Assembly: GCA_022823865.1 (NCBI GenBank)
Contig: JAJEHF010000145.1
Location: 19,393-83,392 of the forward strand
Origin: Bryobacterales bacterium
GTDB lineage: Bacteria > Acidobacteriota > Terriglobia > Bryobacterales > UBA6623
Direction of reading: 5' to 3'
Length of the DNA stretch: 64,000 nucleotides
The position numbers were made by a program, and so were the translations under genes. Of the stretch, positions 1 to 9,008 are shown piece after piece. The stretch's first letter is position 1, and every line of letters begins with the position of its first letter. The notes under the pieces were generated by a model. That model was not told the DNA's origin. It ran no database searches and saw nothing but the letters and a program-made list of their open reading frames with translations.

Positions 1-556
1 TGCCGGAATCAATCAGATAGGTTTGCCGCTGCAGCGCTACCGAGCCGGCCCCGAACACACGGGCGTACAGCGCACTGGGACGGAGCGTTACCGGCAACGG
101 CAGGCCGGAGGCTGAGAAAGATAACGACGCCTTCTGCTGTGCTTCGCCGCAGCAGAGCTGCAACGACTCGTAGCGCGTGTCACTGCCAAGCGTGGGAGCG
201 ACAAACTGGTCCAGCGAGATGCTGCGGACAACATGGCCGGTATAGAGCGTGTAGACGAGCTCGTGGCCATTGCCGGTCGGTCCCTTGTGATCCAGCCCGG
301 AAACAGTGGTGAACTTGCCGTCCAGCCCGGCGTCCCTGATCGGCTGCATCAGTCGAGGCGCGTCACTGTCGGCGAAGAACTCCGGCTTGTAGAAACCCAA
401 TTGCGTGCCGACACACACCAGACGCTTGGCTTTGCCATGCGATGGCTCGGGGGTGGCCGCCACCGCTCCCGGCAGGGAGGGAAGCAGCGGCAAAGCGAGC
501 GCGTAGCTCGCTCCCTTAAGGAACTGTCGGCGGTCTCTGGATTGCTGGCGAGTCAT
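1..556 (-). CDS. DUF1552 family exported protein (N-terminal part, cut by window edge)
   Basis: The reading frame is open from an ATG at 554-556 to the window edge, giving about 185 residues. The N-terminus carries a twin-arginine signal (RDRRQFLKG followed by an Ala/Leu-rich stretch). The mature part reads RLVCVGTQLGFYKPEFF, then SGLDHKGPTGNGHELVYTL, which is the pattern I associate with DUF1552 proteins. These are exported proteins of unknown function, usually encoded beside cytochrome-like DUF1588/1592 genes in Acidobacteria and Planctomycetes. The C-terminus lies outside the window. It sits 124 bp downstream of the TonB receptor on the same strand. Family call fairly confident; function unknown. 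Confidence 0.8.
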   Translation of the reverse strand, partial: MTRQQSRDRRQFLKGASYALALPLLPSLPGAVAATPEPSHGKAKRLVCVGTQLGFYKPEFFADSDAPRLMQPIRDAGLDGKFTTVSGLDHKGPTGNGHELVYTLYTGHVVRSISLDQFVAPTLGSDTRYESLQLCCGEAQQKASLSFSASGLPLPVTLRPSALYARVFGAGSVALQRQTYLIDSG

Positions 557-680
557 ATCCTGACACTCGAGGCTGCATTAGGATCGTACCCAACTCAAGT
601 GCTTCCGGCAACTGTGGCGCCACGATCGGAATCAAGTGCCGGGGCCGAAGATCCGGCCTTTCGCAGCCCGCGCCCTTGGC

Positions 681-3074
681 CTAGAAGTTCCACTCCAAGC
701 CAATGAGCAGAAACTGGGAAAGCCCCCTGGGAAACCGCGGGCGGTTTGTCACACGATTCCATAGCAGCGTCGTCTGGTTCCTGCGTCCGGTCACGTTCTG
801 GAGGCCAGCATACACGATGACCTCCCGATCCCGGACCGAGAATGTGCGGTCTAGCCTGAGATCCAGGGTGAAGTACGCGTCGTAACGCATGGTGTTTACC
901 CTGTCCAGGTCGAATACTCCGCGGCGTTGCGACTCGGAGCGCTCGATGTCGAACGGGGTGTACGGCCTGCCTGTCAGGTAGGCCGTTCGGAACGCCACTT
1001 CCCACTTGCGGCCAATTCGACGCCCGCCGACGGCATTGAACGCGAACGGCCTGTCGAACGCCCCGGGCCGCAGCTTGCCGTCCAGCCCGGCGTGGCGCGC
1101 CCTAGAATACGCCACGTTGAGCTGACCGAACCACCTTGCGGAGAACTTCTTCTCCGCAAACAGCTCGATGCCGTGGGCCCTGCCGCGGCCCGCGCTGGTC
1201 ATCGGGTACAAGATGTCGCGGACGTCGAAGGTGTCGCCGACGTTCGCGAACGACAGCGCCGGGAACTGCGTTGCGACCGAATAGTCCTTGTAGCGCTTGG
1301 AATACGCCTCCAGCGTCACCCGGAGATTTCGCTTTGGAGTCCAAGCGAGCCCGCTGATCCAGTGGTCCGCCCTGGCGGGAATCAGGGCCCTGTTGTGCGG
1401 AAACGCCGCCAGAAACAGGTAGACCGGAATCTGGTGGTAGATTCCCCAGTTGGCGTTCCAGGAGAGATTCTCTGAGATTGCGACCGAGACCCCCGCCCTG
1501 GGGCTCATGCGCAGCTGTGACACGCCGAAGTGCGCGTACCTGTCGAGTCTGCTGCCAACGGTGACGCGCATTCGCCGGCCGAACTGGTGGGTGCCTTGGA
1601 CGTAGGCGCTGGCTTGCGTCGCGGTGAAGCTCTCTCGCAAGTCGATGGGGTTCAAGTCCGGGACGATGGCGAACGGGCCGTCGTACCCGAGCGGCGAGAG
1701 TGTGACGTAGTCGTTGACGAAGAACTTCTGGGCCCCTCCGATGCGATATTCCCCCGCGCGACCCGCATGAAGCGTCAAGTCGTACTTGATCGTGGTCTCG
1801 TCCTCTGTCGAGTCCTGCCGGAACGTTTCGACTCCGGCGGCGATGGCCTGCCCGACCGACTGCTGGGGCGGGATGGGGCCGGACCGAACAAGATCCTTGA
1901 CTGTGGAGTCTACTGTCGCGCTCGAGTGAGTTAGGCCGAGCAGGCCGACCCCTCGGGTCCCAAGGATCCGCTGCCAGTTGAAGCCTGTCGCGTTCCGGCG
2001 ACCGGCGTATCGAATGTCGAAGGCTCCGAGCGAGTCGGTGGGTTCGGTTTTCTCCGACAGGCCCAATCGAATCGAATCAATGCCCGTGATGCTGGTCACC
2101 CATACCCGGTCGAAGTTCCCGAAGTCCCGAACCGCCTTGCCGGTAAACGAGTAGTAGACGGGCACGCCGCCGGTCCCCAGGTCGTCCGTGAAGAAGTCCA
2201 GAAAGCTCCGACGGGCCGACACGATCCAAGACCCCTTGCCCCGGGCCCACGGCCCTTCGACCACGCCGCCGGCGCCGGCGTACGCAAGGGTTGCACGCGC
2301 ATGGAACTTGTCGCGTCTACCTTCGCGCTGCGCCACTTGCATGACGCTTGAGAGACGGTTGATGTAGGGCGCGGGATAGCCTCCGGTGAGGAACGTCACA
2401 TCCTCGATCAACTGAACGTCCAGGAGACTGACAGTACCTCCGGCGGAAGCGAGATTGGCAAACGAATTGATATTCGGGATTTCAATGTTGTCCACGACGA
2501 AGAGGTTTTCGAGCGGGCTTCCTCCACGGACGATGATGTCGTTCCTGAAATCCGCGGAACCGGTTACGACTCCCGGGAGAGTCGAGACATACCTTGAGAC
2601 GTCTTGAAGGGTACCCGCCGTCTTGGCGATCTCGCGATTCTGGATAGCAACCCCCGAGCTGATCACTTCGTCCGGCACGCGCAGGGCCGAGGCGCTGACG
2701 GTCACCGATGTCTCGATGGCAGCTACGTCCGGCAGTTCCAAGCGGACTTCACTGGTCTGCCCGGCGCGGACTTGCACGGTTCCGCTAGGCAGGGTCTCGC
2801 CAGATTCGATCCTGACCTCGAGCTGGACCAGTCCCGGTCGCGCGTCGATTGGGGCGAAGCGGCCGTTCTGGTCGCTGGGGGAGCACAGCCTGGTGCCTGC
2901 GATACAGACCTGGAGAAACTCTGCCGGAGACCCGTCACTCCGGACGACTTCTCCCCGAACCACACCCGTTCCGACTGTGTCCTGGGCGCTGGCGACAGTG
3001 CACAGGACCAGAGTCACATGCAGTGCGACTGCCCGCCAACGCGTTTGGAGCGAGGTCGAGTGCAGCAGCCCCAT
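681..3074 (-). CDS. TonB-dependent receptor with N-terminal carboxypeptidase-regulatory-like domain
   Basis: Outer-membrane receptor of about 797 residues. I chose the internal ATG at 3072-3074 rather than the one at 3105-3107 because GGGAGG (3081-3086) is well placed before it and a clean signal peptide then follows (ending CTVASAQ). Residues ~35-115 form a beta-sandwich CarboxypepD_reg-like domain (GVVRGEVVRSDGSPAEF). Next come a plug domain (QNREIAKTAGTLQDVSRY, DIIVRGGSPLENLFVVDN) and a long beta-barrel ending in an aromatic terminus (LIGLEWNF), typical of BamA-dependent barrels. This architecture is abundant in Acidobacteriota and Bacteroidota. Substrate unknown. The nearby ABC/ADOP operon is on the same strand, but a 380-bp gap suggests separate transcription. 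Confidence 0.88.
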   Translation of the reverse strand: MGLLHSTSLQTRWRAVALHVTLVLCTVASAQDTVGTGVVRGEVVRSDGSPAEFLQVCIAGTRLCSPSDQNGRFAPIDARPGLVQLEVRIESGETLPSGTVQVRAGQTSEVRLELPDVAAIETSVTVSASALRVPDEVISSGVAIQNREIAKTAGTLQDVSRYVSTLPGVVTGSADFRNDIIVRGGSPLENLFVVDNIEIPNINSFANLASAGGTVSLLDVQLIEDVTFLTGGYPAPYINRLSSVMQVAQREGRRDKFHARATLAYAGAGGVVEGPWARGKGSWIVSARRSFLDFFTDDLGTGGVPVYYSFTGKAVRDFGNFDRVWVTSITGIDSIRLGLSEKTEPTDSLGAFDIRYAGRRNATGFNWQRILGTRGVGLLGLTHSSATVDSTVKDLVRSGPIPPQQSVGQAIAAGVETFRQDSTEDETTIKYDLTLHAGRAGEYRIGGAQKFFVNDYVTLSPLGYDGPFAIVPDLNPIDLRESFTATQASAYVQGTHQFGRRMRVTVGSRLDRYAHFGVSQLRMSPRAGVSVAISENLSWNANWGIYHQIPVYLFLAAFPHNRALIPARADHWISGLAWTPKRNLRVTLEAYSKRYKDYSVATQFPALSFANVGDTFDVRDILYPMTSAGRGRAHGIELFAEKKFSARWFGQLNVAYSRARHAGLDGKLRPGAFDRPFAFNAVGGRRIGRKWEVAFRTAYLTGRPYTPFDIERSESQRRGVFDLDRVNTMRYDAYFTLDLRLDRTFSVRDREVIVYAGLQNVTGRRNQTTLLWNRVTNRPRFPRGLSQFLLIGLEWNF

Positions 3075-3454
3075 CGAGCCCCTCCCAGCTGACGACGGCG
3101 ATCCCATGAACTTAGCTAGGACGCTCGGATGCTAGGCGCGGGTTGCGTCCGATCTGGCACATTTCTGGGGAGGTCTGGCACGCCGGCTGACGGTTTCGGG
3201 GAACTGGGCAGCCGCCGTGACATGAAGCGGACTACTGGTGGAGGATGACCGGACTGTGATCGAGACGGCGGCTAGGAATCGACGGGCCTGCTAGCGCGAC
3301 AATGCGGCCACGCTTGAGTCATGCGGTCTTCGATCCCATGATGCAGACCCAGAACCCGCTCTGAACTCGGCCCAGCTACCTCCCAGCCATCGTCACTAAT
3401 CTCATTCTGGGGGATGCTGAGCGACGGCAGATTTCACCGCCAGCCAGCGAGCCC
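3075..3454. other. Intergenic region upstream of the TonB receptor
   Basis: No gene is supported here. The stretch contains the receptor's ribosome-binding site (GGGAGG, 3081-3086, minus strand) and presumably its promoter, but no convincing -35/-10 pair was seen. The octamer TCTGGCAC occurs twice about 20 bp apart, near 3153 and 3174, without an obvious role. Confidence 0.4.
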
Positions 3455-4147
3455 CTATGCGACGAGCTTCCCGTCGAACAGCCGAACCACTCTCTCCGCA
3501 TGGGCCTCGAACCGCGGGTCGTGGGTCACCATGCAGATGGTGGCCCCAGCCTGATGGACATCCCGGAGCAGTTCCATCACGGCCTCACCGTTCTTCGAGT
3601 CCAGATTCCCGGTCGGCTCGTCTGCCAGCAGCACAGACGGATCGCCTCCGAGAGCCCTGGCAACCGCCACCCTCTGCTGCTGGCCGCCCGACAGCTGGGA
3701 CGGGTAGTGCTTCATGCGGTGCGCCATCCCGACCCGTTCTAGGGCCTCCCCCACCCGCTGCTTGCGTTCGGAGGTCGGCATGCCTCGATAGGTCAGCGGT
3801 AGTTCGACGTTCTCGAACACCGTCAGATCGCCGATCAGGTTGAACGCCTGGAATATGAAACCGATCTGGCGGTTCCGGATGCGGGCCCGTTGCCGTGCGT
3901 TCAGATCCTCGACTGACTTGCCGTTCAGCCGGTACACGCCTGCGGTGGGGGTGTCGAGCAGTCCGAGGATCGACAGCAGCGTCGACTTGCCGCAGCCCGA
4001 GGGACCCGAGATCGCGATGTATTCGCCGTCACGGATCTCGAAGTCGATGCCCGAAAGCGCGTGTGTCTCGACCTCATCGGTGAAGAATACCTTCGCCACA
4101 CCTTCCAGGCGGATGAGTGGCGCATTGCCATTTGTTGAACCTGACAT
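3455..4147 (-). CDS. ABC transporter ATP-binding protein, MacB/LolD type
   Basis: A 230-residue nucleotide-binding subunit. Walker A is GPSGCGKST (~49-57), the Q-loop lies in IFQAFNLIGDLTVFENVE, the signature is LSGGQQQRVAVARAL, Walker B is VLLADEPTGNLDS and the H-loop is MVTHDPRF. The sequence is of the LolD/MacB/FtsE type, which powers mechanotransmission rather than solute import. It is the last gene of a minus-strand operon with an ADOP permease and a HlyD-like adaptor, 40 bp after the adaptor. The three probably form a tripartite efflux or extrusion machine. Substrate unknown. Confidence 0.93.
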   Translation of the reverse strand: MSGSTNGNAPLIRLEGVAKVFFTDEVETHALSGIDFEIRDGEYIAISGPSGCGKSTLLSILGLLDTPTAGVYRLNGKSVEDLNARQRARIRNRQIGFIFQAFNLIGDLTVFENVELPLTYRGMPTSERKQRVGEALERVGMAHRMKHYPSQLSGGQQQRVAVARALGGDPSVLLADEPTGNLDSKNGEAVMELLRDVHQAGATICMVTHDPRFEAHAERVVRLFDGKLVA

Positions 4148-4187
4148 TGCCTAACTTTAGGTCTCCTTTTGCTGCCAAACTGGCTGC

Positions 4188-5441
4188 CTATTCAAGCCGG
4201 ATCCTGTCGTAGCCGTCCCACGCGGACATATCGGACAAGACAACCCTGTCGCCCTCGCTCAGGCCGGAACGCACCTCGATCGTGCTGACCGAAACCTTGC
4301 CCACCTGCACTTGGACGCGCGCGGCGTGGGTTTGGTCTTCCTCCAGTTTGAAGAGGCCCATGAGGCTCTCCTCCCTGGCATGGATGGGACGACCCACATG
4401 CAGCACATTCTCGAGCCGCTCCAGTTCGATCGTCCCGTCCACGCTAAGGTCGGGCCGAGCGCCTCGGGGCATGTCGCCGAGCAACCTGATGTCAACGAGC
4501 ACAGTCCCTTCGATCGCCGCTGGATCAATGCGCGAGACTGCTCCCTCGATGAGCCCGTTCCGGGTGTCGACCTCCGCCCGCTGCCCGACGGCCACGTCAT
4601 TCACCAGCGTCTCCGGGATCTTGAGCTCCGCCTTGAGATGCGTCGGATCGGAAACCCGTGCCAGCTCGTCTCCAGGGGCGACCAGCTGTCCGACCTCAAC
4701 ATCCATCAGCTGGAGGACGCCGTTCATCCCGGCCCGAACCCTGAGTTGGTCGACCTTTTCCTCGCGCAGCGTCACGAGTGCTTCCATCTGTGCGATGCGG
4801 GCTCTCTGCGCCGCCAACTGTGCCTCGACCGAGGGCTTGCGGGCGTCCTCGCGGGCGCGCTCCAGCTGGAACTGCTTGCGCAGGTGTTCCATCGAGACGC
4901 GTGACTTCATCAGGGTGACCTGGTCCGTCAGGCCCTCCTTCGACAGTTCGAGGTCGGCCTCGTACTGCGCCTTGGCCTGAAGGTACTGCCCTTCCACGTC
5001 GGCGGTCACGGATTCCTGGGTGAGGCGCTGGTCCTCGAGCTGCGCCCGGAGGTTGGCGAGGTCGGCCTCGGCCTCCCTGAGTTGCGCCTCGGCGTCGAGG
5101 TATTCCTGCTCGACCTGCGGACTGCTGAGTTCGAGAAGCACGGTGTGCGGTGCTACGGACTGGCCGGGCTGGACGAGGCGCCGCTCGATGCGCCCGGCGT
5201 CGCTCGCGGCGATCACGACCACCGTCTCTGGCACGAGCGTTCCGATGCCGCGAACTTGCCGCAACATCTCGCCACGTTCGACGGTGTCCGTGAAGACCAC
5301 GGCAGCGTCCACGCTAGGAGCGGCGGGCTCAATGCGGGACACCACCCAAGCCACTGCCAAGAACGCCGTCGCCGCAACGGATCCCAACACGATCCGTCGG
5401 ATGCGCTTCCTCCGCGCGTATCCGATGCGTGCCTTGTCCAC
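4188..5441 (-). CDS. HlyD/MacA-like periplasmic adaptor subunit
   Basis: A 417-residue membrane-fusion protein starting at GTG (5439-5441), preceded by AAGGAC. One N-terminal membrane anchor (RRIVLGSVAATAFLAVAWVV, ~14-33) is followed by a barrel-sandwich half (ETVVVIAASDAGRIERRLV). A long coiled-coil hairpin follows (~105-235, rich in Glu, Gln, Leu and Arg), then the second lipoyl half (RAGMNGVLQLMDVEVGQLV) and a beta-barrel/membrane-proximal domain. It should link the inner-membrane ADOP permease to an outer-membrane factor, which is not encoded here. Encoded between the permease and its ATPase. Confidence 0.9.
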   Translation of the reverse strand: MDKARIGYARRKRIRRIVLGSVAATAFLAVAWVVSRIEPAAPSVDAAVVFTDTVERGEMLRQVRGIGTLVPETVVVIAASDAGRIERRLVQPGQSVAPHTVLLELSSPQVEQEYLDAEAQLREAEADLANLRAQLEDQRLTQESVTADVEGQYLQAKAQYEADLELSKEGLTDQVTLMKSRVSMEHLRKQFQLERAREDARKPSVEAQLAAQRARIAQMEALVTLREEKVDQLRVRAGMNGVLQLMDVEVGQLVAPGDELARVSDPTHLKAELKIPETLVNDVAVGQRAEVDTRNGLIEGAVSRIDPAAIEGTVLVDIRLLGDMPRGARPDLSVDGTIELERLENVLHVGRPIHAREESLMGLFKLEEDQTHAARVQVQVGKVSVSTIEVRSGLSEGDRVVLSDMSAWDGYDRIRLE

Positions 5442-5453
5442 GTTGCAGTCCTT

Positions 5454-5696
5454 CTAGGCCAAGCCGAGCGCGAGCATCGACAACGAACCAATCACGGCCG
5501 AGGCGAACATGTGCGTTGCGACCGGCCGGTCGACCGGGCTTCTTGCTGGCTCAATGGCGCCGATGACGGCTTGCGTGCCGATGCCATGCTCAGACCTGCC
5601 GACGGAATCAGTATGGGGGACGGGACGCAACGGCAAGGGTCGGGCTAGCCAAAGGCCTTCCGGCGGGTAGTCGTACCAACGGGGCAGATAATCCAT
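5454..5696 (-). CDS. Possible small protein in the efflux operon
   Basis: An 80-codon frame from ATG (5694-5696), preceded by AGGA about 9 nt upstream. An upstream in-frame GTG at 5744 is also possible. It fills the gap between the permease and the adaptor almost exactly, 13 bp before the adaptor start. The N-terminal part is rich in Pro, Trp and Tyr (MDYLPRWYDYPPEGLWL). The C-terminus is hydrophobic (MFASAVIGSLSMLALGLA) and could be a tail anchor. No family recognised. It may be a chance ORF; position and ribosome-binding site are the main support. Confidence 0.35.
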   Translation of the reverse strand: MDYLPRWYDYPPEGLWLARPLPLRPVPHTDSVGRSEHGIGTQAVIGAIEPARSPVDRPVATHMFASAVIGSLSMLALGLA

Positions 5697-5753
5697 CAGC
5701 AAGGATTCCTGTTCAAGGCGATGGCGATTCGCATGCTGGTGCACTGCAGGCGG

Positions 5754-8429
5754 CTAGCTCTCACGCAGCAAAGTCCGACGATTGTCTCGCGTCGCGTGCC
5801 ATGCTGGCCAGACCGCCGCGCCCAGAGAAACAGCAAAGAGGAAGGCCGCTACTGAGATCAGGACAATCGGATCCCGCGCCGAAGTGCCGCGAAACACATC
5901 CGGACTCAGCTTGCCGAACACAGACACAGCCGCAGTGCCCACCGCAAGACCGAAAACAGCGAATCGTACGGTGCGCACCACCAAATCGCGCACAACTCGG
6001 TTTCGCTGTGCACCCAGCGCTGACTTGATCGCGACCTCGGTCCGGCGGGCCGCCATCGTCTCAGCGATCACGCTATAGACCGCGGTTACGGCAAGGATCA
6101 CGGCGCACGCGCCAAACCAAAGCAACAGGATCACATTGAATCGATGTCGTGCAGTGTCCCTATCGATCAGTTCACCGATTGTCAGCGGGTCGCCCGCATT
6201 CTGGCTGGGATCGATCTCCCTCACCGCGCGCTGGACCAGCGCCGAGAGTTCCTGACGGGGCCGCGGGCCGCGGATCACGACGTGCCGAGTCGCTTGCCCT
6301 GCCTGTAGGATTGGCACGAAAATGTGTGCGCCCGAGTGAGTACCGGATCGGTAGCGGGCGTCTCCGGAAATGCCAACGATTCGCATCCAGCCTGGGCTCC
6401 ATCGGGTCGTAAGCCTGACGCGATGGCCAAGTGGCGCGTAGCCAGCGGATCGCACTTGGTCGGCGAGTGTCTCGCTTATGATCGCGACCGGTTCCGCTTC
6501 CTCCGAATCGCGACGGTCGAAGTCGCGCCCTTGCAGCAACGGTGATCCAACGGTCTCGAAGTAGTCGGCAGTTACGACCTCATAGTTCGCCTTGGGGCGC
6601 TGCTTGCCATCCCAACTGGCGGCCTCAAACTCGAACTCGTAGGGGATATCCCATCCGATGGGGCCCGCGAGCGGCCGCAACAGGATCGCGCCTGCAGAGG
6701 TGACACCTGGCTCCTCGCGCAACCGTTGCAAGAGACGCGAGTAGAATGCGTCAGTTGTACGTGGGTCGAAGGCTTGGGAGGGAAACAAGCCCGGGCCGCG
6801 CAGCGAGACATCCAACGTCAGCGCATCGCGATTCGCTAGACCGGTCTCAACGAACGCCACAGAGCGATAGCTCAGCACGAGCAGAACGGCCGTTGCCAAC
6901 AGCACGAAGGTGACCGCGGACTGGGCAAGAACGAATAGGTCGCGCGCCCGATTGGCGCGGTGCGATACCGAAGATCGAGGATCGCCTTCCCTGATTGCGG
7001 ATTCGAGGCGCATTCGCGAGGCCGCCCATCCAGGCGCAAGCGAGCACACGACAGAGACAAAGGCCGTCGCTCCCGCAGCGAAACAAAAGGAGTTTAGATC
7101 CAAGGAGGCTTCGGACAGTCGCGGAATATCGGCTGGAGGCCATCTCACCAACGAGCGAATTACCAAGTACGCGATACCCAGTCCGGCGATCGCGGCGATG
7201 CCTCCTGCGACTGCCCCCTCTGCGGCCATCTGCGCAAAAACTCGCCTCGGCGGAGCTCCCAGAGCAAGACGCGTGGCAATCTCGGAACGACGTGACACTG
7301 CGCGTGAGAGTAGAAGTCCCCCCGAACTGATCGCGGACGCGGTCAGGAGGAGCAGAGAGGCCCCGAGGACGATCCACAAGTGAATCCTTGCCGATCCGGT
7401 CCAATAGTTGACCAGCGGCGTCACGACCCCCCGCTGCGAGATTTTGTATCTTTCCGGGTATTCGCTTGCGAGTCGCTTGAAGAGCGCGCTCACATCGCTA
7501 TCGACCTGTTGGCGTGAATAGCCGGGCTTGGCACGCGCCACTGCTTGCAGGAAAGTCGCGCCGCGACTCTCGACGACTCGCTGCACGATCCCGAGCGGAA
7601 CCCAAAGGGCAGCGCCCCGTGGAAACTCGACGCCCGGCGCCATGACGCCAATCACAGTGTGGCCCTGGCCATTGAGACGCACCGTCCGCCCAATGATGCC
7701 GGGATCCGCGCCTAGATGTGCGCGCCATGTTCGATCCGAAATCACAACGACCGGCGGTGCGCCAACCCGCTCGTCCGAATCGATAAATCCCCGACCCAGG
7801 CGGGGGGTGACACCGAGGACGCGGAAGAAGTCGTGCGATACGGGAGAGGCTTCCAGCTGGACCGGATCGGCCGTCTCGGTCTCCAACACCCTGGCGTAGC
7901 CGTAAAGGGAGGTCGGAGTGGCAGCCACATACTCAAACCCCGGGATGCTCTCTTGGAGATCAACCAGCTCCGGGTATGCGAGTTCCTCGACATGGGTTCC
8001 GGCGAGAGGGTCTGCCTTTTGGATGACATAAATCGAATCCTGGTCCGGGAACGGCAGGGGTCGCAACAGAACCGCGTCCACCAGCGAAAACATGGCGACG
8101 CTCATTCCGATGCCGAGCGCCAGACTGCTCTCGACCACAGCTGCAGAGCGAGGGTATCGCCGCATGCGGACCAGCGCGGAGCCAAGATCCCTAACGAGCG
8201 TATTGATCCAGCTCACCCCCCAGGACTCTCGACACTGCTCCTTGACCTGAGAAACGCCTCCCAAGGCTATCCTCGCGAGCCGCCGGGCCTCGTCTGGCGC
8301 CTTTCCGGCGCGAACATGCTGTTCCGTCAGTCGGTCAAGGTGGAATTGCAACTCCGAGTCGAGATCGTCCTCCATGGCCTTGCGCCGCAATAGCGCACGC
8401 CCTCGATATAGCAGGTCCCTAAGCAACAT
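5754..8429 (-). CDS. ADOP (acidobacterial duplicated orphan permease) ABC permease
   Basis: An 891-residue MacB/FtsX-type permease. A soluble N-terminal ~85-residue cap (DDLDSELQFHLDRLTEQHV, KAPDEARRLARIALGG) is characteristic of the ADOP family and is thought to relate to the partner PadR regulator. Two MacB_PCD periplasmic domains and two FtsX cores follow: the first around GIGMSVAMFSLVDAVLLRPL (~100), the second near the C-terminus (TEVAIKSALGAQRNRVVRDL). This repeat makes it a single-chain duplicated permease. The ATG at 8427-8429 has GGAGGAG directly before it, and the upstream padR stop is 9 bp away. ADOPs often lack an ATPase, but here an adaptor and ATPase follow in the same operon. 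Confidence 0.92.
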   Translation of the reverse strand: MLLRDLLYRGRALLRRKAMEDDLDSELQFHLDRLTEQHVRAGKAPDEARRLARIALGGVSQVKEQCRESWGVSWINTLVRDLGSALVRMRRYPRSAAVVESSLALGIGMSVAMFSLVDAVLLRPLPFPDQDSIYVIQKADPLAGTHVEELAYPELVDLQESIPGFEYVAATPTSLYGYARVLETETADPVQLEASPVSHDFFRVLGVTPRLGRGFIDSDERVGAPPVVVISDRTWRAHLGADPGIIGRTVRLNGQGHTVIGVMAPGVEFPRGAALWVPLGIVQRVVESRGATFLQAVARAKPGYSRQQVDSDVSALFKRLASEYPERYKISQRGVVTPLVNYWTGSARIHLWIVLGASLLLLTASAISSGGLLLSRAVSRRSEIATRLALGAPPRRVFAQMAAEGAVAGGIAAIAGLGIAYLVIRSLVRWPPADIPRLSEASLDLNSFCFAAGATAFVSVVCSLAPGWAASRMRLESAIREGDPRSSVSHRANRARDLFVLAQSAVTFVLLATAVLLVLSYRSVAFVETGLANRDALTLDVSLRGPGLFPSQAFDPRTTDAFYSRLLQRLREEPGVTSAGAILLRPLAGPIGWDIPYEFEFEAASWDGKQRPKANYEVVTADYFETVGSPLLQGRDFDRRDSEEAEPVAIISETLADQVRSAGYAPLGHRVRLTTRWSPGWMRIVGISGDARYRSGTHSGAHIFVPILQAGQATRHVVIRGPRPRQELSALVQRAVREIDPSQNAGDPLTIGELIDRDTARHRFNVILLLWFGACAVILAVTAVYSVIAETMAARRTEVAIKSALGAQRNRVVRDLVVRTVRFAVFGLAVGTAAVSVFGKLSPDVFRGTSARDPIVLISVAAFLFAVSLGAAVWPAWHATRDNRRTLLRES

Positions 8430-8438
8430 CTCCTCCGG

Positions 8439-8765
8439 CTAGGCCGTGTCAAGAATGATCTCTACGGCGGCGGACAGCTTCCGCCACGAGGCGGATGCAT
8501 CGTCGAGTTGCCTCCGCCCCGCGGGCGTGAGCTCGTAGTACTTGGCGCGCCGATTGTTGTCAGACACGCCCCATTTCGCCTGAATCCACCCTCGGCGTTC
8601 CAGTCTATGAAGCGCCGGATACAGCGATCCCTGCTGGACTTGGAGAACTTCGCGGGAGATCTGCCGGATCCTTTCCGAGATCCCCCAGCCATGCTGCGGT
8701 TCGAGGTTGAGGGTCTTGAGAATCAGCAGGTCCAGAGTGCCCTGCGGAAGGTCGATGTGCGACAA
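8439..8765 (-). CDS. PadR family transcriptional regulator
   Basis: A 108-residue winged-helix repressor starting at TTG (8763-8765), with AAGGGGA about 6-7 nt upstream. PadR signatures are present: LPQGTLDLLILKTL at the N-terminus, HGWGISERI in the recognition region, QGSLYPALHRLERRGWI, and RRAKYYELTPAGRRQL in the wing. It is the first gene of the ADOP efflux operon, the usual arrangement for this permease family in Acidobacteriota. An inverted repeat flanking its predicted -10 box (8780-8817) is a good candidate for autoregulation. Confidence 0.92.
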   Translation of the reverse strand: MSHIDLPQGTLDLLILKTLNLEPQHGWGISERIRQISREVLQVQQGSLYPALHRLERRGWIQAKWGVSDNNRRAKYYELTPAGRRQLDDASASWRKLSAAVEIILDTA

Positions 8766-8779
8766 AACGTCCCCTTGCG

Positions 8780-8822
8780 CTTCTACAACTCCATACTAAT
8801 CGTTTTTCCTGTAGAAGTACAA
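8780..8822 (-). promoter_or_regulatory. padR-ADOP operon promoter with candidate PadR operator
   Basis: Read on the minus strand, TTGTAC (8817-8822) and TAGTAT (8793-8798) are separated by 18 bp and form a plausible sigma-70 promoter. Two perfect 8-bp arms, CTTCTACA (8780-8787) and TGTAGAAG (8810-8817), lie on either side of the -10 box with 22 bp between them. The upstream arm touches the -35. This geometry would let a bound dimer or tetramer block RNA polymerase. Seen in sequence; function inferred. Confidence 0.6.
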
Positions 8823-8949
8823 GGGCAGCAAGGGTTGCGTCAATGGAGCTCCACAAATAGGGGTCTACCCAATAGCCGGCCTGATCCCAAGAGTCCAAGC
8901 CGTGCTTTCCTATGGCTCAGGCCCTGCCCGACACTGGTAAAGGCACATC

Positions 8950-8970
8950 TACACACACGGAGAGTGTGTA
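8950..8970. promoter_or_regulatory. Inverted repeat upstream of the RHH/MazF pair
   Basis: TACACAC (8950-8956) and GTGTGTA (8964-8970) are perfect 7-bp arms with a 7-bp spacer, 38 bp before the antitoxin start. Toxin-antitoxin operons are usually autorepressed by the antitoxin through such sites. It could alternatively be a leader hairpin. Confidence 0.4.
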
Positions 8971-9008
8971 TCGTCAGGGAGTCAGAGTCGCTTGGCACGA
9001 GGTCCCCA

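Noticed and set aside
3108..3180. TGGCAC repeats as a possible sigma-54 promoter
   Set aside because: No TTGC element at the required spacing on either strand.
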